From: Polyangium fumosum
Lineage (GTDB): Bacteria; Myxococcota_A; Polyangia; Polyangiales; Polyangiaceae
Length of the DNA: 64,000 bases
NCBI RefSeq assembly: GCF_005144585.1
Contig: NZ_SSMQ01000017.1
Location: forward strand, 62,001-126,000
Direction of reading: 5' to 3'
Both the position numbers and the translations under genes were made by a program. Positions within the stretch are counted from its first letter, which is position 1; each line of letters starts with the position of its first letter. Under the pieces are notes generated by a model that was given only the letters and a program-made list of their open reading frames with translations, was not told where the DNA came from and did no database searches. Below, piece by piece: positions 58,201 through 64,000 of this stretch.

Positions 58201-59010
58201 GCCGCAAACCTTCACCGTGATGCGGCTGAACGTCGGGCGCAGCGTCACGGTCGTCGCGAGCCTGTCGATGTCGAGCTCGCGATACGCCCCGTCTTCGAGG
58301 ATCTTCTCGCCGTCGTAGGAGAGCTTGAACGCGCCCGCGGAGCCCATCCACAGCGTTGCCTTGCGTGCCTTCGTGCCGGGGCGCGTGCGGACGAACGTCG
58401 TCGCGTAGCCGCAGACCGACTCGCGCGGGCGCAGGATGTCGCCGAAGTCGAACCACCCGTACGACGACATCGTCGGCGGCACGCGCCAGCGCACGGCGCG
58501 CTCCTTTCCTTCGTACGCGCGGCCCGCGGGGATCGCCTCGCTGAGCTCCGCTTCGGGCTGGTAGTCGAGCGCGAAGCCCGTCTTGTTGTCGTTGTCGAAG
58601 GGGCCGACGGTCATGTATCGGCCGACGAACCCGAGCTTTTCGATGCGCGCGAGCGCGCCTTCGAGGTCACCGCGGCGCCGCCTCGCGTACGCGCCGAGCA
58701 GCTCCGCGTAGACACGCACGGGCGCGGGGAGCGCCTTGTTCTCCGTCGCCGCGACGATCGCCTCCTCGACGTGCGTCGGGTCCGCGCGATCCCACGTTCG
58801 CCAGAGGTCACGCAGCGCCGTGTAGGCGGCGGGGCCCTTCGCGGAGGCGATCGCGGCGCTCGCTTCGAGCACGTCGGGGTGGATCGTCCCGCCCTCTGCG
58901 CTCGCCGGGTGCGTCGGGGCGGTCGCGCAGCAGGCGAAAGTCAACGCGAGGGCGAACCGTGCCTTCGCGCGTGTCGCGCGATCCAGGAGAGCACCACGTT
59001 TCCGAGCCAT
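55270..59010 (-). CDS. Secreted TPR / DUF3857 / transglutaminase-like protein
   Basis: Protein of 1246 residues with a signal peptide (cut near HPASA). After a beta-rich N-terminal third, TPR-like helix pairs follow (for example AVPIYERILALDPDNLGG and RALATYQQALAMAPEDVQ). Next come a DUF3857 domain and a transglutaminase core with Cys939 (GWGDCKDKATL), His982 (DHAIVYV) and Asp995 (YLDGTAEH), then a C-terminal beta domain. The triad suggests a cysteine protease or acyltransferase acting in the periplasm. An in-frame ATG 21 bp upstream (59031) is an alternative start. Confidence 0.85.
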   Translation of the reverse strand: MARKRGALLDRATRAKARFALALTFACCATAPTHPASAEGGTIHPDVLEASAAIASAKGPAAYTALRDLWRTWDRADPTHVEEAIVAATENKALPAPVRVYAELLGAYARRRRGDLEGALARIEKLGFVGRYMTVGPFDNDNKTGFALDYQPEAELSEAIPAGRAYEGKERAVRWRVPPTMSSYGWFDFGDILRPRESVCGYATTFVRTRPGTKARKATLWMGSAGAFKLSYDGEKILEDGAYRELDIDRLATTVTLRPTFSRITVKVCGDEEAPKFALRIGDETGKPDLDVEVRADLEASTEAAAAMKERAKTKEPKEQGRGVVGPVQAFEALTSGKSPAPAALEQYARYLAITGGDPKAEHKARDLARRAAEAEPTVPRLLLAGELAEDRNQRRSWVERASTLAKTNEEKLDVLLSEAHLARTGANWRDAVPIYERILALDPDNLGGTLGLVELSIEAGLKRTALGMLEKAVQKNPRCVSLLSALAAQLRSLGRDTEAEEVEARYAALRFDDAEFLSQKVELAVARRDAAGAERWLNRFLGVDAGSAWARGLAARTYRALGQKDRALATYQQALAMAPEDVQTLRALSDLYGEEGDRDKQLDLLRQILTIVPQAKEVREYVEHIEPKAPRADEAYAWAPEKFLPMRKEPAQGYPMRFMRNLTVTTVYPNGLASRFHQVVFQPLTDESAASARQYDFAYEADRQTVDLRAARVYRANGKIDEAIESGEGAADNPAISMYTSQRAFVVLFPRLNAGDVVELRYRVEDVAPRNERSDYFGEVQYLQNDHPIASSEYVLITPKARRFFIRTDRLPGLVEDVKEDGDKRIYRFTGTNVPALAPEPNMPPWSEVLGTVHVSTFDTWDAVGAWYWGLAREQFDVDDEVRKRARELTKGLTDDAAKVKAIYKFATQTRYVALEFGIEGIRPRRAAQTLARGWGDCKDKATLIVTMLRELGINSTIVLLRTRMRGDIAPEPASLAPFDHAIVYVPSMDLYLDGTAEHTGSMELPVMDRAAIGLLVNEGKPKLVRLPQPPPEQSLTRRHVEVTLADGGSAQLVSDVQVTGAYAPDWRRRYLAEGTRNERASQDLASDFGPIELEKGRAGVETSDLDDVEQAVKIRARGKATSFARREGDALSVPASITPRLVAELAPSSKRTLDVTLTALTSREEEWVIKVPAGMKVRAAPTAQKLDTPFGAFHVTVEQAPGKVTVRTGLSFKKARVTPAEYEAFRSFCEAVDRAFGQRIVVGK

Positions 59011-59500
59011 CGTCGGGCTATCCCGTGCCATGACCGGCTGGTCAAGGGGAGGACGCGGCCCGCTCCAGCGAGCTTCACGACCGTGCGGACGCGGGTGCGT
59101 CGCGCTGTGTGGAAGGCGGCTTTTTCGAGGCTTTTTTGTGAGTTGTCGCGGGAAACGCTTGATGTGCGTGGGATGGGGTGGTCATCCACATTACCAGCCT
59201 TCGCGATCCTCACGGGGGGCCATGGTGCGGAGGCGCTCCGGGTTTGGCGCTCGTGGAGGGGTCGGGCAGGAATCTGCGCGTTCGTTCCGAAAGGCCACCT
59301 TGCTCCGCGACGCCTGCTTCGGATAGAACCATCGCTGCACGCGTCGAATGTGCGCCCGTGCGAAGAGCTCGAGCGGGTGCGCGAGGGTGGCTCTCCCGCG
59401 CCGTCATTTGGGGACGGGGCCCTCCGGCGGATCCGGCGGAACGAAAGCACTCTAGGCAACGAGACGAAGACCCCATCGCGGAAGCGCTGGCGGAGGAACG
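59011..59500. other. Divergent intergenic region upstream of mglB
   Basis: About 490 bp with no supported gene. Contains T-rich patches near 59121-59138 and a lower-GC segment at 59150-59200. Promoters of mglB-mglA and of the transglutaminase protein should lie here, but I cannot place them. Confidence 0.4.
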
Positions 59501-59983
59501 ATGGTCAATCCTCAGATGGTGATGTACGAGGAGGAGTTCAATCAGATCCAGAATGTCGTGGATCGCCTCGTCAAGGACGCCAATGCGAAGGTCGTTTTCA
59601 TCGTTGACAAGAACGGGCAGCTGATCGCTGCGAGCGGCGACGTGGACAACCTCGACACCACGTCGCTCGCGTCGCTGACGGCCGGCAACATCGCGGCCAC
59701 CGGCGGGATGGCGAAGCTCCTCAAGGAGAACGAGTTCGCGACTCAGTTCCACGAGGGCGAGAAGGCGAACATCCACATCCAGCTCGTCGGCAACCGCGTC
59801 ATCCTCGTGGTGATCTTCGACTCCAAGTCCAGCCTGGGCCTCGTGCGGTTGCGCGTTCGCCGGGCGAGCGAGGAGCTGAACAACATCTTCGAGGCGCTCT
59901 TGAAGAAGGTCGCGGATCCCGGCGCCGATTCTCCGTTCGCCGAGATCACCGACGAAGACATCGACAACCTCTTCAACGACTAG
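59501..59983 (+). CDS. mglB: MglB, Roadblock/LC7 GTPase-activating protein of MglA
   Basis: Protein of 160 residues with the Roadblock/LC7 fold ([42 protein letters not shown]). MglB is the GAP of the polarity GTPase MglA in myxobacteria and helps set the lagging pole. A GGAGG ribosome site precedes the ATG. The C-terminal DIDNLF segment is also conserved. mglA follows 11 bp later, the classical order. Gliding motility is a reasonable inference. Confidence 0.95.
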   Translation: MVNPQMVMYEEEFNQIQNVVDRLVKDANAKVVFIVDKNGQLIAASGDVDNLDTTSLASLTAGNIAATGGMAKLLKENEFATQFHEGEKANIHIQLVGNRVILVVIFDSKSSLGLVRLRVRRASEELNNIFEALLKKVADPGADSPFAEITDEDIDNLFND

Positions 59984-59994
59984 GAGCGCGCGCG

Positions 59995-60585
59995 ATGAGC
60001 TTCATCAACTACATGGCGCGCGAGATCAACTGCAAGATCGTCTATTACGGCCCGGGTTTGTGCGGGAAGACGACGAACTTGCAGTACATCTACGAGCGCA
60101 CGAACCCCGACGCGAAGGGGAAGATGATCTCGCTTGCGACCGAGACGGATCGCACGCTCTTCTTCGACTTCCTGCCGCTCGCGCTAGGCGAGATTCGCGG
60201 CTTCAAGACGCGGTTCCACCTCTACACGGTGCCCGGTCAGGTCTTCTACGACGCGAGCCGCAAGCTCATCTTGAAGGGCGTCGACGGCGTCGTGTTCGTG
60301 GCCGACTCGCAGGTCGAGCGCATGGAAGCGAACGAGGAGTCCGTCGAGAACCTCAAGACGAACCTCGAGGAGCAGGGCTACAAGCTCGAGAAGATCCCGT
60401 ACGTCATCCAGTACAACAAGCGGGACCTGCCCGAGGTCGCCACCGTCGAGGAGCTTCGCCAGAAGCTCAACCCGATGAACGTCCCTGACTACGAGGGCGT
60501 CGCGCGTACCGGCGTTGGCGTGTTCGACACGCTGAAGGCCGTCGCCAAGCTCGTCCTCACCGAGCTGCGCAAGGGCGGCCCCTAG
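59995..60585 (+). CDS. mglA: MglA, small Ras-like polarity GTPase
   Basis: Protein of 196 residues. P-loop GPGLCGKTT (19-27), the MglA-type TVPGQ with Thr78, and the NKRD guanine motif are all visible. It switches at the leading pole to control gliding and type IV pilus motility. Second gene after mglB. A 124-bp inverted-repeat element begins within its stop codon (60584). Confidence 0.96.
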   Translation: MSFINYMAREINCKIVYYGPGLCGKTTNLQYIYERTNPDAKGKMISLATETDRTLFFDFLPLALGEIRGFKTRFHLYTVPGQVFYDASRKLILKGVDGVVFVADSQVERMEANEESVENLKTNLEEQGYKLEKIPYVIQYNKRDLPEVATVEELRQKLNPMNVPDYEGVARTGVGVFDTLKAVAKLVLTELRKGGP

Positions 60586-60707
60586 CAGGCTGCCGACAAA
60601 CTAGTTGCGCGCCCTGGATCGTGGGTCGTCGTCTTCGGAGTACGGAAGTATTCCTGCGTCCTCCTCCCTAGCTCCAGGGCGTTTGCAGCGTTTCTCGACA
60701 GCCTGCT
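60584..60707. repeat. 124-bp palindromic MITE-like element at the mglA stop
   Basis: Outer inverted repeats AGCAGGCTGCCGACAAA (60584-60600) and the complement of TTTCTCGACAGCCTGCT (60691-60707) match at 15 of 17 positions. Inner arms CGCCCTGGA (60610-60618) and TCCAGGGCG (60673-60681) match perfectly at the same offset. The two 35-nt ends match at 25 of 35. The middle is lower in GC and non-coding. This looks like a small non-autonomous transposon remnant or large 3' hairpin. Confidence 0.55.
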
Positions 60708-60783
60708 GATACGCCTCGATCTCCTTCGACGCTGCATGCGTGAGGGAGTCGAGGCATTTGCGTTCCATGACGACAAAATGCCG

Positions 60784-60822
60784 AACGGCCGAAGGTCTCT
60801 CGTGGAGACGTCTTCGGCCGTT
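60784..60822 (-). terminator. Strong terminator of the small basic-protein gene
   Basis: Perfect 11-bp arms AACGGCCGAAG / CTTCGGCCGTT with an inner GTCTC / GAGAC stem. On the minus strand it is followed by CGGCATTTTG. It lies 24 bp downstream of the stop at 60847, so it serves that gene. Confidence 0.75.
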
Positions 60823-60846
60823 GGCGTTGGGCAGAGCCCGGGGGGC

Positions 60847-60966
60847 TTACCCGCGCTGGTAGATCCGGTTGCGGCGACCCTTGTTCTTCGCCTTCAACTT
60901 TGCGCGGTAGCGCTTCGACTTGCTGCGGTTGGTCTTCCGAGGACCCTTCGAGAGCATCAGGAACAT
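60847..60966 (-). CDS. Tiny basic protein, possibly ribosome-associated
   Basis: A 39-codon gene. The protein reads MFLMLSKGPRKTNR, then SKSKRYRAKLKAKNKGRRNR and IYQRG: about 45 percent Lys/Arg, no acidic residue. A GAGGAAG ribosome site precedes ATG 60966; ATG 60957 is an alternative. A candidate promoter at 61026-61054 and a strong terminator at 60784-60822 frame it as a complete transcription unit. Such composition is typical of small ribosomal proteins or RNA-binding peptides. I do not recognise the family. Confidence 0.65.
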   Translation of the reverse strand: MFLMLSKGPRKTNRSKSKRYRAKLKAKNKGRRNRIYQRG

Positions 60967-61025
60967 GAGCCGACTTCCTCGTCTTGCGCGGCGCGATGGA
61001 CGGCCGCTCCTGTAGGGAGGGCGGG

Positions 61026-61054
61026 AAGGTAGGCCATGTTCGGTCGAAGTTCAA
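61026..61054 (-). promoter_or_regulatory. Candidate sigma-70 promoter of the small basic-protein gene
   Basis: On the minus strand TTGAAC (61054-61049) and TACCTT (61031-61026) are spaced by 17 bp, about 60 nt before the ATG at 60966. The -35 matches consensus at 4 of 6 positions, the -10 at 3 of 6. The local drop in GC supports it. Confidence 0.4.
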
Positions 61055-61127
61055 ACGAGATCGCGAAGTTTTCACGCAAGGTCGAGGTCGTCTGCGAAAG
61101 ACGGCCTTCGCGGTAGACTCGCCGTCG

Positions 61128-61727
61128 ATGCCGAGATCGCCCACGCCGTCACGTCCCCGCAGGGCTTTGCCCAGGGCGATCACGCGGGTGCGTCTCGGTG
61201 CAGCCGGGGTCCTGGCGCTCGTGACGGCCTCGTGCGGCGCGAGCATCAACGCCGTGTACGAGGGCGATGTGCGCTTCGAGCATTGCATGGCGCTCGACAT
61301 GGAGAAGCACGTCAAGCCCACGATCCGGAAGGCGTGCTGGGAAGAGTGGACGAAGTTCTACACGTTCGGACAGACGCGTGATCGCGTGGAGTACGCGAAG
61401 CTGCGCATGAAGCAGCTCAGCGGCGCGAGCGACTTCGAAGAGTCGGACCTCGGCACGGAGGAGCCGCGCGTGGCGTCCGCCGTGCCCGAGCCGACGACCG
61501 CGCTCGCGCCGCCGCCGATGATGCTCGCAGTGGACGCAGGGACGTCGGGACCAGCGGCCGACGCGTCCGCGGATGCAGCGACGGACACGTCGTCGGCGCC
61601 GCCCGGATCCACCTGCGCGGCGGCCTGCGAAGCGACGTGGAACGAGTGCAAGGCGGGCTGCACGACGGCGACGTGCGAGCGCGGATGCACGGGGCAGTAC
61701 AAGCGCTGCATGCGCAAGTGCTTCTGA
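61128..61727 (+). CDS. Lipoprotein with C-terminal cysteine cluster
   Basis: Protein of 199 residues with lipobox TASC (about Cys31). The first half holds CMALDMEKHVKPTIRKACWEEW and a helical segment; a Pro/Ala/Asp-rich linker follows; the last 35 residues carry about eight Cys (CAAACEATWNECKAGC, CERGC, CMRKC). The end suggests a small disulfide or metal knot. No family recognised. Confidence 0.75.
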   Translation: MPRSPTPSRPRRALPRAITRVRLGAAGVLALVTASCGASINAVYEGDVRFEHCMALDMEKHVKPTIRKACWEEWTKFYTFGQTRDRVEYAKLRMKQLSGASDFEESDLGTEEPRVASAVPEPTTALAPPPMMLAVDAGTSGPAADASADAATDTSSAPPGSTCAAACEATWNECKAGCTTATCERGCTGQYKRCMRKCF

Positions 61728-61797
61728 GCACGGACGCAGCGGCAAAAAGACCCGGAATGTTGACGTTTTGCTAGGCGTATGGGTATCGGCAAACGAG

Positions 61798-63045
61798 ATG
61801 ACGTCGCTGCCCGCATACGAGGACGGGGTGGCTCCCCATGAGGGGGGGCGAGGTGCAATTCGGGTGTTGAAGCCGCGCAGGGCCGCACCCGCAGACGCCG
61901 TGAGGCCGACGCGCGCCGAGGTGAACCTCGCGCACTTGCGGCACAACTACCGCGTCCTCGAGAAGATGTTCGGCGACGGCAAGACGAAGCCGGCGATCTG
62001 GGGCGTGCTCAAGGCCGACGCGTACGGGCACGGCTCGGCGGCCGTCGCGCGTACGCTCGAGCGCGCCGGGATGCCGGGCCTGTGCGTGGCGCTGCTCGAA
62101 GAGGCGATCGAGCTCCGGGACGCGGGGATCCGCGTGCCGATCCTGGTGATGGGCGGCTACTACGGGCCGCGGCGCGAGGGGCTGGAGGAGATCCTCGCGC
62201 GCGATCTCGTGCCGGTCGTCTACGACGCCGGGCAGATCGAGCGCATCGCGACGCTCGCGCGGTACGAGAGCGAAGGTCGGCCCGTGCGCGTGCACCTGAA
62301 GGTGGACACGGGCATGGGGCGGCTCGGCGTGACAATGTCGGAGCTCGACGACGTGCTCGACGCGTTCGACGGTCGGCCGGAGGTGCAGCTCGACGGGCTG
62401 ATGACGCACCTCGCGTGCGCGGACGGCGACGATCTCGGGCCGACGATGGAGCAACTCGCGCGGTTCGCGGAGGCGCGAGGTCGCGTGCGGGCGCGCGGGT
62501 TTTCGCCGCGGTTCGTGCACGCAGCGAACAGCGCGGGCGCGATGCGGCTCTCGGAGGCGCGCTTCGATGCGGTGCGGCCGGGCGTCGCGCTCTTCGGCGT
62601 GTCGCCGGTGCCCGGGCTCGCGCCGGAGCTCAAGCCGGTGATCCGGGTGCGGACGGAGGTCGTCGCGCTGCGTACGGTCGAGGCAGGTGAGCCGATCGGC
62701 TACGGGTACACGTGGCGGGCGCCGCGGCGGAGCGTGATCGCGACCGTGCCGATGGGCTACGCGGATGGCCTCGATCGGAAGCTTTCGAACCGCGGACACG
62801 CGCTGGTGCGCGGGCGGCGCGTGCCGATGGTGGGCACGATGTCGATGGACCTGACGATGCTCGACATGACGGAGATCCCGGGCGCGCGCATCAGCGACGA
62901 GGTCGTGTTCCTCGGGCAGCAGGAGGGCGCGCTCGGGCGCGACGTCATCACGGCGGAGGAGATCGCCGAGACGACGGGCACGATCCCGTGGGAGGTGCTG
63001 ACGAGCATCTCGCGGCGCGTCCCGCGGTTCTATCGCGAGCCCTGA
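61798..63045 (+). CDS. alr: Alanine racemase
   Basis: PLP-dependent fold-III racemase that makes D-Ala for peptidoglycan. From ATG 61798 it is 415 residues. PLP lysine in VLKADAYGHG, the catalytic Tyr region IGYGYTWRAP and SMDLTML with the GTMSMD motif are visible. The first about 35 residues are not part of the fold; GTG 61900 (381 residues) or GTG 61864 would be closer to the usual length. No ribosome site decides the start. Confidence 0.93.
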   Translation: MTSLPAYEDGVAPHEGGRGAIRVLKPRRAAPADAVRPTRAEVNLAHLRHNYRVLEKMFGDGKTKPAIWGVLKADAYGHGSAAVARTLERAGMPGLCVALLEEAIELRDAGIRVPILVMGGYYGPRREGLEEILARDLVPVVYDAGQIERIATLARYESEGRPVRVHLKVDTGMGRLGVTMSELDDVLDAFDGRPEVQLDGLMTHLACADGDDLGPTMEQLARFAEARGRVRARGFSPRFVHAANSAGAMRLSEARFDAVRPGVALFGVSPVPGLAPELKPVIRVRTEVVALRTVEAGEPIGYGYTWRAPRRSVIATVPMGYADGLDRKLSNRGHALVRGRRVPMVGTMSMDLTMLDMTEIPGARISDEVVFLGQQEGALGRDVITAEEIAETTGTIPWEVLTSISRRVPRFYREP

Positions 63046-63087
63046 CGATCGAGAGCGCCTGGCCCGGTCCTGCTACGATCGGGTGTG

Positions 63088-64000
63088 ATGGACACGCGCG
63101 CGCTTCGTTCGGCTCGGGGGATCGTGGCCTCGTTGGTGTTGCTCGGCGCGTGGGGGGCAGCGTCGGCGATCGGAGGGTGTTCGACGAAGGACGACGCCTT
63201 GCCGCCGCGCCCGCCGCGTCCCGTGGCCGACGCGGGCGGCGAAGACGGCCTCGACGGCGGTGGAGGCGGGCCGCCGGCGCCCGACGCGGGCGGCTATTGC
63301 GGCAACGATGTGCACCAGGCGATCGTCGACGCGCCGAACCTCTACTTCGTGCTCGACGCGTCGGGGAGCATGAACGCGTCCGTGCCTGGAGGAACACGCT
63401 ACGGCGCGGTGCGGGCCGCGGTCGTGGGGCTCGTGCGCAAGCTCGGGCCGCTCGTGAAGGTGGGCGCGGCGCTCCTGCCGGCGCAGGGGTCGAATCAGGA
63501 CCAATGTGCGGCGGGGAAGCAGGTCTTTCCGGTGACGCAGGGCGATCCGATCACGGGCGAAGACGGCCCCACGACCACGGGGATCCGCCTGACGACCGCG
63601 ACGAACCCGGTCGGAGGGACGCCGATCTCGCCGACGCTCGAAGCGCTCACGCCGACGCTGCTCGCGCTCGAAGGCAAGACGTACGTGATCCTCGCGACGG
63701 ACGGAGGTCCGAACTGCAACGAATCGGCGTCGTGCGAGATCGGGGACTGCCAGCCGAACTTCGAGGGCGACGAGGCATGCCTGTCCATGGGGACGAACTG
63801 CTGCGCGCCCGGACAGCTTTGGGGTCCAACGTTCTGCGTGGACGAACCCGCGACCGTGGCCGCGATCGAGGCTTTGCGTGCGGGTGGGATCGAGGTCTTC
63901 GTCGTGGGGATCCCGGGCAGCGAGGCGTATGCGGGTGTGCTCGACGCGATGGCGATCGCGGGCGGATCGACGAAGGACAAGGCGCCGTTTTACTACCCGG
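63088..64000 (+). CDS. VWA-domain lipoprotein (3' truncated by window end)
   Basis: 304 codons are visible from ATG 63088, with no stop before the window ends. The signal sequence ends at GGC (about Cys31), a probable lipobox. A Pro/Gly/Asp-rich linker leads to a von Willebrand A domain with the MIDAS motif YFVLDASGSMN and the later TYVILATDGGPNC. Inserted Cys (CNESASCEIGDC, CCAPG) suggest disulfides. A metal-dependent adhesion or binding role at the surface is likely. The gene starts 42 bp after alr. Confidence 0.85.
   Translation, partial: MDTRALRSARGIVASLVLLGAWGAASAIGGCSTKDDALPPRPPRPVADAGGEDGLDGGGGGPPAPDAGGYCGNDVHQAIVDAPNLYFVLDASGSMNASVPGGTRYGAVRAAVVGLVRKLGPLVKVGAALLPAQGSNQDQCAAGKQVFPVTQGDPITGEDGPTTTGIRLTTATNPVGGTPISPTLEALTPTLLALEGKTYVILATDGGPNCNESASCEIGDCQPNFEGDEACLSMGTNCCAPGQLWGPTFCVDEPATVAAIEALRAGGIEVFVVGIPGSEAYAGVLDAMAIAGGSTKDKAPFYYP

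Noticed and set aside
59178-59522. Possible small gene upstream of mglB
   Set aside because: Codon third positions lack the usual GC bias, no ribosome site, and no recognisable protein; it runs into mglB out of frame.
55408-59607. Plus-strand open frame of about 1400 codons
   Set aside because: Antisense to the transglutaminase-like protein, which has recognisable domains and catalytic residues; the long frame has Arg/Glu/Leu/Val-skewed composition only.
61573-61797. Upstream extension of the alanine racemase frame
   Set aside because: It overlaps the preceding lipoprotein in another frame, is Arg-rich and does not belong to the racemase fold.

Overview
This is a 64 kb stretch of a very GC-rich bacterial chromosome, densely packed with genes on both strands. 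The gene content points to a myxobacterium (Myxococcota), most likely of the Polyangium/Sorangium type. The evidence is two Hanks-type Ser/Thr kinases, several histidine kinases, an mglB-mglA pair, many lipoproteins (several of them cysteine-rich), a VWA lipoprotein and heavy use of GTG starts. The taxonomic call is an inference from gene content only. I see no rRNA, tRNA, CRISPR array, prophage or intact insertion sequence.

Layout. 1-6.7 kb: a Ser/Thr kinase, glnA and glnB on the minus strand, then a divergent membrane Ser/Thr kinase and a GNAT acetyltransferase. 6.8-14.7 kb: signalling block of four histidine-kinase-like proteins with ruvB in the middle; two of the four lack a normal ATP-binding domain. 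14.7-19.9 kb: a tightly overlapped minus-strand operon with a SlyD-like chaperone, two small proteins, an HtrA lipoprotein, an ECF sigma factor, its cysteine-free anti-sigma factor, a periplasmic protein and an M23-like lipoprotein. This looks like an envelope-stress module. 20-24.6 kb: a MacA-type adaptor, an ABC ATPase and two tandem FtsX-type permeases. 24.6-30.6 kb: an S1-domain RNA-binding protein, an Mrp/ApbC Fe-S carrier and two cysteine-rich lipoproteins. 30.8-34.2 kb: two thioredoxin-fold lipoproteins followed by a large outer-membrane barrel protein.

34.3-44.1 kb: HEAT-repeat lipoprotein, lipid-kinase-like protein, CBS protein with a histone-H1-like tail, fatty-acid desaturase, CTP synthase (pyrG), an FAH-like protein, two small envelope proteins and a PBP4-type carboxypeptidase. 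44.3-55 kb: a primary-type sigma factor, an ABC exporter, pheS-rplT-rpmI (without infC or pheT), a 2Fe-2S/ASKHA protein of the corrinoid-activator type and carB. 55-64 kb: a small membrane protein and a 1246-residue TPR/DUF3857/transglutaminase protein, mglB-mglA, a 124-bp palindromic element, a tiny basic-protein gene with its own promoter and terminator, a lipoprotein, alanine racemase and a truncated VWA lipoprotein.

The most unusual items are the 39-codon basic-protein unit at 60.8-61.05 kb, the palindromic element fused to the mglA stop codon, the pair of kinase-like proteins without functional ATPase domains, the 77-bp identical tract in the tandem permeases, and the CBS-histone-tail fusion. 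No single multi-gene cluster here is clearly a new defence or biosynthetic system.
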